Shown here: positions 8,164 through 16,539 of the stretch, one piece after another
How the letters are laid out: every line of letters begins with the position of its first letter
How positions within the stretch are numbered: the stretch's first letter is position 1
Assembly: GCA_014649555.1 (NCBI GenBank)
Contig: BMTG01000002.1
Location: 1 to 64,000 of the forward strand
Length of the DNA stretch: 64,000 nucleotides
Origin: Streptomyces globisporus
GTDB lineage: Bacteria > Actinomycetota > Actinomycetes > Streptomycetales > Streptomycetaceae
Direction of reading: 5' to 3'
Notes under the pieces: generated by a model
The model's database searches: none
What the model saw: only the letters and a program-made list of their open reading frames with translations
Told to the model about the DNA's origin: nothing
Made by a program: the position numbers and the translations under genes

Positions 8164-8472
8164 GTGGCTACGCAGGTCAGCAAAGCGGTCCTGGTACGGC
8201 TTCAAGCCCTCCCCGGCAGGGAGGACGACGTCCGGGACTTCCTGAATCAGGGGCTGTCAATCGTTGAGGGGGAGCCCGGGACGGTGAGGTGGTTCGGAAT
8301 CAAGTTCGGACCCTCGTCGTTCGGGATCTTCGATGCTTTTCCCGACGACGACGGGCGCCAAGCACACCTGTCGGGCGCGGTCGCGCAGGCGCTCAGCCAG
8401 AAATCGGGTGAGCTCTTCGAGGAACCCACGATCGAGCTGATCGATGTGGTCGTGGAGAAGCAGCCCGCTTAA
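8164..8472 (+). CDS. ABM-superfamily (antibiotic biosynthesis monooxygenase-like) protein
   Basis: 102 residues from GTG 8164, chosen because AAGGAG lies 9-14 bases upstream; an in-frame extension to 8107 has no such site. The sequence (KAVLVRLQALPGREDDVRDF, then EGEPGTVRWFGIKFG, then FGIFDAFPDDDGRQAHLSG) is the ferredoxin-like beta-alpha-beta pattern of the dimeric ABM/EthD/YgiN-type family. Members are cofactor-free quinol monooxygenases, haem degraders or unknowns; the substrate cannot be assigned. It stands alone, with acetate kinase 232 bp downstream in the same direction. Confidence 0.75.
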   Translation: MATQVSKAVLVRLQALPGREDDVRDFLNQGLSIVEGEPGTVRWFGIKFGPSSFGIFDAFPDDDGRQAHLSGAVAQALSQKSGELFEEPTIELIDVVVEKQPA

Positions 8473-8704
8473 GACCCCGTGAGGACGGGCCAGGGTGACG
8501 CATCACTTCCCGGGCGGGGCCGAGGCTCCAGGAACGCGTAGCTCGAAGCAGGCTCCGCTGGTCCGGAAGGCGACTCCCTCGGCGGACCGTCCTGTTCTCT
8601 GCGTTGACTGATCGGGTACCCAGTGCCGGAGCGAGGGAGCCCATCACGACAGTCATGAATCCTCTTTCGAGGGATGCTCGCGGAACGAGGGAGAGGATCG
8701 GAGC

Positions 8705-9817
8705 GTGCGTACACGAACCAGCCCGGTACTGGTGGCTGACGCCGGGTCATCGAGCCTGCGTCTGACGGTCTTCGGCGACGGTGGTCACGTCCTCAACGAA
8801 CACCACAGTGAGTCCCCGCCGGGTAAAGGGGCGACCCAGGCGCTGCGGCAGATGCTGAAGGAAGGACCGCCTCCTGCGGCTGCGGGACACCGTATCGTCC
8901 ACGGGGGACCGGAGCTCCGCAGCCACACTCTGCTGGACGACGCTGTCCGTGCCCGCTTGACCCAGGTGGCAGACCTCGCGCCCTTGCACGTCCCGCAAGC
9001 ACTGACCGTGGTGGACGCGGCCCGGGATCTGCTGCCGGGAGTTCCCCATGTCGCCTGTTTCGACACCGTCTTCCACTCCGGCCTGACCGCCGCGGCAAGG
9101 GAGTACGCGGTACCTGCCGATTGGCGCCACACGTACGGACTGCGCCGCTACGGCTTCCACGGCCTCTCCTACGCCTGGGCGCTGGCCCGGACGGCTGAAC
9201 TCCTCGGCCGCCGCCCCGAGCAGCTGCACCTGGTGATGGTGCACCTTGGGGGTGGCTGCTCCGCTTGCGCGGTCCGCGACGGGCGCAGTGTCGACACGAC
9301 GATGGGCTTCACGCCCTTGGAGGGGCTGGTGATGAGTCGTCGCAGCGGCAGCATCGACCCCGGTGCCCTGACCTGGCTGCTCACACGGAAGAATCTGCCT
9401 GCGAACGAGATCGAGGACGTTCTGAATCGGAGGTCCGGTCTGCTCGCCCTGTCGGGCACATCGGGCGACACGCGGGACCTGGTCCGCAGCCGGACGGCAG
9501 GCGATGAGCGCGCCGCACTCGCCCTGGACGTCTTCACCCACCAGTGCCGACGCGGCATCGCCGGGATGGCCGCATCCCTGAGCCGCCTGGACGCTCTCGT
9601 CTTCACCGGCGAGATCGGCGAGGATCAGCCCGAGGTTCGTGAGGAGGTGTGCGCCGGCCTGTCCGTGTTCGGCCTCACGGGCGGCCTGCGACCACTGGTC
9701 GCCGAACGCCCCGAGATCGTCAGTGAGCCCGGCGCCCGTGTTCCCGTCGTGGTCATCCCCACGGGAGAGGCCCAGCAGATCAATGTCGAGACCCGGGCTC
9801 TTCTGGATCGCGGCTGA
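8705..9817 (+). CDS. ackA: Acetate/propionate kinase (ASKHA family), divergent
   Basis: 370 residues from GTG 8705, somewhat shorter than the usual 400. It interconverts acetyl phosphate and acetate with ADP/ATP. Family motifs are clear: VADAGSSSLRL (phosphate 1), GHRIVHGGPE, FDTVFH, RRYGFHGLSY, MGFTPLEGLVM with RSGSIDPG, and IPTGEAQQI with the C-terminal glutamate. Oddities: the conserved N-terminal asparagine (VINAGSSS) is aspartate, HLGNGAS is HLGGGCS, and the adenosine loop reads FTGEIGE instead of FTGGIGE. Activity may therefore differ from a housekeeping AckA. No phosphotransacetylase gene is adjacent. It sits beside a chaperone/redox island, so a role in stress or low-oxygen energy metabolism is possible. 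Confidence 0.88.
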   Translation: MRTRTSPVLVADAGSSSLRLTVFGDGGHVLNEHHSESPPGKGATQALRQMLKEGPPPAAAGHRIVHGGPELRSHTLLDDAVRARLTQVADLAPLHVPQALTVVDAARDLLPGVPHVACFDTVFHSGLTAAAREYAVPADWRHTYGLRRYGFHGLSYAWALARTAELLGRRPEQLHLVMVHLGGGCSACAVRDGRSVDTTMGFTPLEGLVMSRRSGSIDPGALTWLLTRKNLPANEIEDVLNRRSGLLALSGTSGDTRDLVRSRTAGDERAALALDVFTHQCRRGIAGMAASLSRLDALVFTGEIGEDQPEVREEVCAGLSVFGLTGGLRPLVAERPEIVSEPGARVPVVVIPTGEAQQINVETRALLDRG

Positions 9818-9990
9818 GACGAGCCGAGGCACGGCGTGACCAGGGGGCGAGGAGGTGGTGAACGGCCGCCGTGATGACGTCGTGGAGGATGGCGACCAGG
9901 GCTTCAGTTCGAACCCCATCAGCTGTTGGGACCGCCGCTGGAGCTTCCCGCACACGATTCTCCAGCGTCATTGCTGACCGCGCGGGGAGG

Positions 9991-10323
9991 TCAGGCGTTG
10001 CTCACACCGACGTCCGTGGCGCGGGCCCGGCGTTCGGTGATGGAGCGGTACAGGGCTCCGAGCGCGGTGGCCTGGACGATGGCACCGATGGGAATGCCTA
10101 TCAGTCCGACGGGACCGGCCACGAGGAACAGCATCGAGGTCGGTGCGGTGGCCAGGACCGCCCACAACCCGGCGAAGCTGGCGTCTCCGGAGGAGGACGC
10201 GGAGACGGCGTCGATGGTCACCCACACGCACACCGCAAGGACAACGCCCAGATACCCCAGAGCCAGCGGGTTGACCAGGTAGTGGCGGAGAGTCTGAGGC
10301 AGCGAACGAGGATTCTTGTCCAT
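9991..10323 (-). CDS. Small membrane protein, SCO4225-like
   Basis: 110 residues from ATG 10323, preceded by GGAGATC. The longer in-frame extension to 10518 is rich in His and Arg and not protein-like. Three hydrophobic segments are visible: residues about 17-37 (LALGYLGVVLAVCVWVTIDA), 45-63 and 64-90 (LVAGPVGLIGIPIGAIVQA). The start TLRHYLVNPLALGYL and the pattern resemble a small Streptomyces membrane family known from SCO4225. Function unknown. It lies 181 bp beyond the PucR-type gene in the same direction and converges on ackA. Confidence 0.7.
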   Translation of the reverse strand: MDKNPRSLPQTLRHYLVNPLALGYLGVVLAVCVWVTIDAVSASSSGDASFAGLWAVLATAPTSMLFLVAGPVGLIGIPIGAIVQATALGALYRSITERRARATDVGVSNA

Positions 10324-10504
10324 GGCGGATCTCCTGGAGATACCGGAATGCCCGGTGTGGTGGCCGATGTGCTGATGATCCGAACGATGCCGTGCGCCGA
10401 CATCCGCCACATGAGTAGCCATACTCACGTTCCCCCGCTCTCGGCCAGGTTCCCGCACACCGGGGCGGTTGAGGTCTGCCGTTGGCGTACTCCGGTGTGA
10501 AGCA

Positions 10505-12290
10505 TCAGCCGGATCCACCCAGGACGATCTTCCATACTCGCGTGGCCACCTGAAGGTTGAGCCGGTCCTCGACGTTGGCGAGATCGTTGCCGCTGATCTC
10601 GCGGATGCGCTGGAGCCGGTAGCGCAGTGTGCTGCGGTGGATGGAGAGAGAAGCGGCTGTCTCGTCGTAGTTGCCGCCGCAGTCGAAGTACCGGGCCAGG
10701 GTCTCCGTCATGGCCGAGTTGTTTCCCGCGTCGTAATCGATGAGCTTCCCGAGCCACTCGTGGACGAACGCCTCCAGTTCCCCGAGATTGTTGCCGGGTC
10801 CCAGGATGCGATAGAGACCGAGTTGGTCGAAGAACGTCATCCCGTATTGCTTGCGGGAGTGGCGCAGCACTTCCAGGGCGCGCTGCGCCTCCTGGTAATG
10901 CTGAGGGAAGTCGTCGGGGGTATCGCACCGCGCGCTCACGCCGATGCTCCCGCACGGCGCCCCCGTGTCCAGGGCAAGCGCCTCGTACAGCGCTCCGGCG
11001 TGCGGCCTGTCATCAGCGAGGAGGACCACGTGCTCGGCCCCTCGGGTCAACAGCGAGCGCATGCCCACGGCGGAGGCCGCCCTGCCCACGACCCGAGCGA
11101 AGGAGTCGTCCGCAACCCGGTCCGACCACCGCACCACGACGATGTAGTGGCTGCGGTGCAGATCGTGACCGACGGCCTCGGACCTGGCGTAGGCGCTGGT
11201 CTCATCCGTTCCTGCCAGGAGGTCGTCGGCCAGCTCGCGGTGCAGCCTCAGTTCGACTTCGGCCTGGTTGCGCAGGTGCGCCAGCTCCGGGGCGAGCGAC
11301 ATGACGGCCTGTTCCAACGCGAGCACCGCGTGCTCGTCCGCCTCGCCCAGGGGATCGACCAGAGCCAGCATGCCCAGGATCTCGCCGTGCGGGCGCACGA
11401 GAGCGATCAGCCGGCCCTCGATCCGCGTCGGCCCCGCCTCCCGGGCGGCTGCGTTGAGCAGTGCGTGCTGGCGTACGGGATCCGGCTCCGGATAGGGGTC
11501 GGGTCGATCGGGGCCTGCCCAGGACCTCAGCCGGCCGAAGCGGTCCTCGACCAGGGCGGGAAGTCCCGTCAGCCCGTGCAGAGCGCGGGTGACGGCCTCC
11601 TCGTCACCGCCCGAGGCTGCGACGTCGGCCGTGAGCCCCTGTACAGCCTGCCGGCACGCCAGCTCCCCCACGACGGTGACCAGCTGCCGTTGGAGTGCCG
11701 CACGTTCCTCCCTGAGGCCATGCAGCTCCACTGCCTCCTCCCGGCGGCGGCGGTGTACGAAGGCGACCGACAGCGCGGCAGCCGTGTGCCGGATGAGTGT
11801 GGCGAGCAGGAACCTCTCGGTTCCGGTCGGCGGGAAGCGGGACGTCACCACGAGGTATCCGTGCAGGCCCTCGATTCCGCGCAGCGCCAAGGCCTGACCG
11901 CCGCGCCTGCCGGGTACGGCTACAGAGCCGTCCCGCCCCCCCCAGGTCTCGTACCTTCGACTGCATCATGAGGGCGTGATCCTGGCGGTTCCCCGCACTG
12001 GGGACCAGGTCGCCGCCCGCTTCGAGCAGGTATCCCGCCTCGGCGGTATAAGGCCCGGCGGCGGCGACGTGGTCCATGGCCAGGCGCAGAATCTTGCTTT
12101 CGTCCCAGGTGGCGAAAAGGTCGCGGAGCAACGCCGTCAGTTCCTGGAGGGAGCGGCCGCCGGAAGGAAGCGCTCGCGGCTCTCTCGGACCAGTTGCGGC
12201 CGGTCGGCGGTGGCCGACGGCTGACCGGCTGCCCTTCTCGTCGGAGTGGCCGTTCAGGTTGTGCGGCCGACGCTTCCCCATGGGTACCAA
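10505..12290 (-). pseudogene. PucR/CdaR-type regulator with GAF-like domain, broken by a G8 frameshift
   Basis: Two reading frames make one PucR-like protein. The first (12290 to about 11940) gives [20 protein letters not shown], a GAF-like N-terminus. The second (stop at 10505; ATG 11890 is the first internal start) gives the rest of the GAF domain (GLHGYLVVTSRF), a central GGDEF-like region and the C-terminal PucR helix-turn-helix (GGNYDETAASLSIHRSTL, then YRLQRIREIS). The frames switch at a run of eight G on the coding strand (11936-11943); seven would restore one ORF of about 590 codons. It may be a true mutation, a phase-variable tract or a base-calling error. The 461-codon downstream frame could still make a truncated regulator with the DNA-binding domain. 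It is divergent from dnaK across about 370 bp. Confidence 0.72.
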
Positions 12291-12660
12291 TCCCGAGCTG
12301 TCGGAGGGCCGGACAAGCGCTGCTCCGGGTCACTGCCCGCGAGGCCATTCAGTGCGTAATGTCCGCAATCTCACCTTAGTACGTGCAGGGCGAGTGGGCC
12401 CATCCGTTTTCGTCCCGCCAGGCGCAGGCGCGGGGCGAATCGGCTCGACATGCTGGGAGCGTTCGGAAGCCTCCGCGTACACGTCGCCAGAAGTAGCGGA
12501 ATCCGAAGCAGAGCAGCGCTACGGGTCGGTTGCCCTGCTCGGGACGTTCGGTCCGGGTGCGAGAGCCCGGGGTGCGCGGCCCTCCGTGGATGTCTTCTCC
12601 GTTGGCGAACGACAGCGAACCGGTAATCGGCGCAGGCCGCAGCACCGGGAGGAGTTCCTC
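12291..12660. promoter_or_regulatory. Divergent intergenic region between the PucR-type gene and dnaK
   Basis: About 370 bp with no supported gene; it should hold the promoters of both sides. No HAIR element (CTTGAGT-N7-ACTCAAG) and no CIRCE repeat was found by eye, so the chaperone operon is probably not under classical HspR or HrcA control. GGAGGAG precedes the dnaK ATG. Confidence 0.5.
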
Positions 12661-14559
12661 ATGGCCAGGGCAGTGGGCATAGACCTCGGTACCACCAACT
12701 CGGTGATCGCCGCATGGGAGGGCGGCGAGCCGTCCGTGGTTCCCAATACCGAGGGCAACCGGACGACACCGTCGGTGGTGGCCTTCACCGACACGGGGGA
12801 GCGCATCGTGGGCCAGATGGCCCGGCGCCAGGCGATCCTCAACCCCAAAGGAACCATCTACTCGGCCAAGCGGTTCATAGGCCGGCACTTCGACGAGATC
12901 TCCGACGAGGCGAAAGCGGTGGCGTACGACGTCGTCGAGGGCGACGGCGGGGCGGCCCGCTTCGCGGTGCGCGACAAGCTGTACGCGCCGGAGGAGATCA
13001 GCGCACAGGTGCTGCGCAAACTCGCCGACGACGCCTCCAAGCAGCTGGGCGAGCGTGTCACGGAGGCCGTCATCACGGTGCCCGCCTACTTCAACGACGC
13101 CCAGCGAACCGCCACCAAGGATGCCGGCCGGATCGCGGGGCTGGAGGTGCTGCGGATCATCAACGAGCCGACGGCGGCCGCTCTCGCGTACGGCATGGAC
13201 AAGAAGGAGCACGAGACCGTCCTCGTCTTCGACCTGGGTGGCGGCACCTTCGACGTGAGCATCCTCGACGTCGGCGACGGCGTGGTGGAGGTGCGTTCCA
13301 CCGCCGGGGACAGCCACCTGGGCGGCGACGACTTCGACCGGCGCCTGGTGGACCATCTCGCGGACGGCTTCCAGAAGGAGAACGGCATCGACCTGCGGAA
13401 CGACCCGCAGGCGCTGCAACGGCTGTTCGAGGCGGCGGAGAAGGCCAAGACCGAACTCAGCTCTGTCACCCAGACGCAGGTCAGCCTGCCGTTCATCACA
13501 GCCGACGCGTCGGGCCCCAAACACCTCACCGAATCCGTCATGCGCTCCACGTTCGAACAGATCACCGGCGATCTGGTGGAGCGGTGCCTGGAGCCGGTCA
13601 AGCAGGCCATGACCGACGCCAAGGTCGGCGAGAGCGACATCGACGAGGTCATCCTCGTAGGCGGCTCCACCCGGATACCTGCCGTCCAGGCCCTGGTCCG
13701 TCGGCTGACCGGCGGCAAGGACCCCAACATGAGCGTCAACCCCGACGAAGTCGTGGCCCTGGGCGCCGCGATTCAGGCCGGAGTGCTCAAGGGTGAGGTG
13801 AAGGACGTCCTGCTGCTCGACGTCACGCCCCTGTCTCTCGGCGTCGAAACGCGCGGCGGAGTCATGACGAAGATCATCGAGCGGAACACCACCATCCCGG
13901 TGCGGCGTACGGAGACGTTCTCCACCGCCGACGACAACCAGCCGGCCGTTGATGTGGTGGTCCTCCAGGGTGAGCGCGAGCGTGCTGCCGACAACCGCGT
14001 GCTCGGCCGGTTCCAGCTCACCGACATCCGGCCGGCGCCGCGAGGTGAACCGCAGATCGAGGTCACCTTCGACATCGACGCCAACGGCATCCTCAATGTC
14101 ACGGCGCGCGACGGGGACACCGGCAAGGAACAAGGCATCACCATCAGCGAAAGCTCCAACCTGGACCGCGGTGAGGTCGAGCGCATGGTGCAGGAGGCCG
14201 AGCGCAACCAGGGTCAGGACCGGGAGCTCCGCGAAGCCGTCGACGCCCGCAACGAGCTCGACGCCGTCGCGTACCAGGTAGAGAAGCGCCTGGCCGAACT
14301 GGGCGACGCGGCCCCCGCGCACGAGAGGGCACGTGCCGAGATGCTCATCTCCGATGCCCGGGCGGCGGTCAAGGAAGAGGCCGGCGTGGAGCGCGTGCGG
14401 CCACTGGCCTCCGAACTCCAGCAGATCCTCGCCGGACTGGCTGCCCAGCCGGGTGCCGCCGCCACGGGCGACCCGGGTCAGGGTGCTTCCGCCGATGCTC
14501 CCCCGAGCGGTGGCAGCGGCGACGATGACGTCATCGACGCCGAGTTCGACAAGGGTTGA
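12661..14559 (+). CDS. dnaK: Molecular chaperone DnaK (Hsp70)
   Basis: 632 residues from ATG 12661 behind GGGAGGAG; the open frame upstream to 12076 is not homologous. The ATPase domain has GIDLGTTNS (residues 6-14), [21 protein letters not shown] (about 190) and [10 protein letters not shown]. The substrate-binding domain has [10 protein letters not shown] and NGILNV. The alpha lid ends in a Gly/Pro-rich linker and [12 protein letters not shown], the EVID-like tail. It is complete and should be active. It heads an operon with its own grpE, dnaJ and clpB, so it is likely a second, stress-specific Hsp70 system; Streptomyces normally carries a main dnaK-grpE-dnaJ-hspR locus elsewhere. Confidence 0.97.
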   Translation: MARAVGIDLGTTNSVIAAWEGGEPSVVPNTEGNRTTPSVVAFTDTGERIVGQMARRQAILNPKGTIYSAKRFIGRHFDEISDEAKAVAYDVVEGDGGAARFAVRDKLYAPEEISAQVLRKLADDASKQLGERVTEAVITVPAYFNDAQRTATKDAGRIAGLEVLRIINEPTAAALAYGMDKKEHETVLVFDLGGGTFDVSILDVGDGVVEVRSTAGDSHLGGDDFDRRLVDHLADGFQKENGIDLRNDPQALQRLFEAAEKAKTELSSVTQTQVSLPFITADASGPKHLTESVMRSTFEQITGDLVERCLEPVKQAMTDAKVGESDIDEVILVGGSTRIPAVQALVRRLTGGKDPNMSVNPDEVVALGAAIQAGVLKGEVKDVLLLDVTPLSLGVETRGGVMTKIIERNTTIPVRRTETFSTADDNQPAVDVVVLQGERERAADNRVLGRFQLTDIRPAPRGEPQIEVTFDIDANGILNVTARDGDTGKEQGITISESSNLDRGEVERMVQEAERNQGQDRELREAVDARNELDAVAYQVEKRLAELGDAAPAHERARAEMLISDARAAVKEEAGVERVRPLASELQQILAGLAAQPGAAATGDPGQGASADAPPSGGSGDDDVIDAEFDKG

Positions 14560-14566
14560 GGCCGCC

Positions 14567-15172
14567 ATGACCCGCCTTCCCGAAGAACCTGACCGGGCAG
14601 CGTCGGTCGGACCGGCTCCGAAGGACGCCGTAAGCCCTCCTGGCGAGGAGCCGCATCAACCCGGCCCGACTCTCTGGCCGCAAGCGACGGCGGACGAAAC
14701 GCGACCCGAAGCGGCCGGCCCCGCATCCGCGGCGGACGAGCACGCAGCGGCGGTGCGGGAGTTGGAGGACCGCTGGCGGCGCGCCCTCGCCGATCTCGAC
14801 AACCTGCGCAAGCGTCATGCGAGGGAGTTGGAGCGGGAGCGGATGGTCGAGCGTTCGCGTACGGCCGCCGCCTTCCTGCCCGTCCTGGACAACCTCGAAC
14901 TCGCCCTGTCCCACGCCGACGCCGACTCAGGTGCGGTCGTGGAGGGCGTCCGGGCAGTCCGCGACCAAGCGGTGGGCGTTCTCGAACAGCTCGGCTACCC
15001 GCGGCATGCGGAGACCGGAGTGGCCTTCGACCCGGCCCACCACGAGGTGGTCAGCGTGGTCGATGACCCCGACATCAAGCCCGGCACCGTCGTGCAGGTG
15101 CTGCGCCCGGGCTACGGCGACGGCGATCGGCAGCTCAGGCCCGCCACCGTGACTGTCGCGAAGCGGGAGTGA
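14567..15172 (+). CDS. grpE: Nucleotide exchange factor GrpE
   Basis: 201 residues starting 7 bp after dnaK. A poorly conserved acidic, Pro-rich N-terminus (1-60) is followed by the long coiled coil (ELEDRWRRALADLDNLRKRH) and the beta domain with FLPVLDNLELAL, VAFDPAHHEVVSV and LRPATVTVAK. It speeds ADP release from the DnaK encoded upstream. The short intergenic distances imply cotranscription. Confidence 0.95.
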   Translation: MTRLPEEPDRAASVGPAPKDAVSPPGEEPHQPGPTLWPQATADETRPEAAGPASAADEHAAAVRELEDRWRRALADLDNLRKRHARELERERMVERSRTAAAFLPVLDNLELALSHADADSGAVVEGVRAVRDQAVGVLEQLGYPRHAETGVAFDPAHHEVVSVVDDPDIKPGTVVQVLRPGYGDGDRQLRPATVTVAKRE

Positions 15173-15178
15173 CCGGCC

Positions 15179-16132
15179 ATGGCACGGGACTTCTACGAAG
15201 TGCTGGGAGTGTCGCGGACCGCGAGCCAGGACGAGATCCAGCAGGCCTACCGCAAGCTCGCCCGCAGACACCATCCCGACGTCAACAAGGACCCGTCGGC
15301 CGAGGAACGCTTCAAGGACCTCAACGAGGCGTACAGCGTTCTGTCCGATCCGAAGACCCGGGCACGCTACGACCGCTTCGGCGAGGACTTCCGCAAGATC
15401 CCCGAGGACTACGACGAACGGGTCGCGGCCGGAGGTGGCGGCGGATTCCGTACCCGGCGGACCACAGGCGCAGGCGGCCCCCGCGCCCGCTACACCACCG
15501 GCTTCGGCGAGGACTTCTCGGCCGAGGACGTGAACATCGAGGACCTGCTCGGGTCCCTCTTCGGCGCAGGTGCCGGCTCCGCGGGCGTACCGGGAGCCGA
15601 CCAGGAGGCCGAGCTGCCGCTCACCGTCGAAGAGGCGTACAAGGGTGGCCGCCGTACCGTCACACTTGCCGGGCCCTCCGGTGAGCCGCGGCGCTACGAG
15701 GTCGAAGTCCCGCCGGGCGTCACCGACGGACAGCGCATCCGGCTGGCGGGGGAAGGCGGGCGGGGCAGTGGTGCCGCACCTGCGGGCGACCTGCATCTTC
15801 GGGTGCGCATCCGGTCCCATCCCCAGTTCCGGCTGGACGGCCGCGATGTCCATGTGCAGGTCCCGGTCTCCCCGTGGGAGGCGGCCCTGGGCGCGACCGT
15901 GCCGGTGCCCACCCCCGGCGGTGGTACGGCCAAGGTCACCGTGCCCGCCGGCTCGTCCAGCGGCCGTCGGCTGCGGTTGCGCGGCGAGGGCATGCCGAAC
16001 CCGCGTGGTGCGAGCGGCGACCTGTACGCCGAACTCCGCATCATGGTGCCGCCCACCCTGGGTGAGCGGGAGCGTGAACTGTTCGAGGAGCTGGCCGCGA
16101 CCTCCTCGTTCGACCCCAGGAGGACGCGATGA
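15179..16132 (+). CDS. dnaJ: DnaJ/CbpA-type J-domain co-chaperone without zinc finger
   Basis: 317 residues. A J domain (1-67) carries HPD at 32-34; a G/F-rich linker (about 85-125, FRTRRTTGAGG) and two beta-sandwich substrate-binding domains with GVTDGQRIRL and PAGSSSGRRLRLRGEGMP follow. No CxxCxGxG zinc repeats are present, so it is CbpA-like (class B). It stimulates DnaK ATPase and delivers clients. It starts 6 bp after grpE, and its stop overlaps the next gene by four bases. That next gene is CbpM-like, supporting the CbpA assignment. Confidence 0.94.
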   Translation: MARDFYEVLGVSRTASQDEIQQAYRKLARRHHPDVNKDPSAEERFKDLNEAYSVLSDPKTRARYDRFGEDFRKIPEDYDERVAAGGGGGFRTRRTTGAGGPRARYTTGFGEDFSAEDVNIEDLLGSLFGAGAGSAGVPGADQEAELPLTVEEAYKGGRRTVTLAGPSGEPRRYEVEVPPGVTDGQRIRLAGEGGRGSGAAPAGDLHLRVRIRSHPQFRLDGRDVHVQVPVSPWEAALGATVPVPTPGGGTAKVTVPAGSSSGRRLRLRGEGMPNPRGASGDLYAELRIMVPPTLGERERELFEELAATSSFDPRRTR

Positions 16133-16539
16133 CCGACCGACCCACGGGAGCGGCGGGCACCGCCCGGTCCGGTCCCGGCGACCGCCCGGATCAGCCGGTC
16201 GCCCATGCCGCTACGGCTCCGACGACTGTCCGCTATGCGCTCGTTCCCGTCCCAGGACTTTCCCTGGAGACCGTCGCCCGCCGATCGCGTCTCCATCCGG
16301 ATCTGGTCCGCAGGTTCGTCGCCCTCGGGCTTGTCGACGCCGACCGCGATGCCGTCGGCCGCCTGGTCTTCGACCGCGACGCCCCCGCGGTACTTGCCCG
16401 CATCCAGCGGCTGCGCTCCGGGCTCTGCCTCAATTACGCATCCATCGGACTGGTGCTCGACCTGCTCGACCGCATCAGCCTGCTCGAAACCGCCCTGCGC
16501 GGCCGCGGCACGAGGAGTGATACACCGCCATGGACATGA
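16129..16539 (+). CDS. CbpM-like chaperone modulator (MerR-type fold)
   Basis: 136 residues. After a Pro/Ala-rich N-terminus (1-35) comes a MerR-like helix-turn-helix fold ([20 protein letters not shown], then LGLVDADRD and [22 protein letters not shown]). In E. coli CbpM has this fold and inhibits CbpA by binding its J domain. The gene overlaps dnaJ by four bases and clpB by ten, so it is embedded in the chaperone operon. A DNA-binding role (HspR-like autoregulator, same fold) is the main alternative; the sequence lacks the HspR C-terminal tail. Confidence 0.78.
   Translation: MTDRPTGAAGTARSGPGDRPDQPVAHAATAPTTVRYALVPVPGLSLETVARRSRLHPDLVRRFVALGLVDADRDAVGRLVFDRDAPAVLARIQRLRSGLCLNYASIGLVLDLLDRISLLETALRGRGTRSDTPPWT

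Noticed and set aside
12291-12660. HAIR, CIRCE or SigR-type (GGAAT-N18-GTT) sites before dnaK
   Set aside because: GGAATCC occurs near 12499 but no GTT follows at the right distance; no HAIR or CIRCE dyad was found.
12376-14568. 730-residue minus-strand frame opposite dnaK
   Set aside because: Mirror of the dnaK codon pattern; no recognisable family and no ribosome-binding site.
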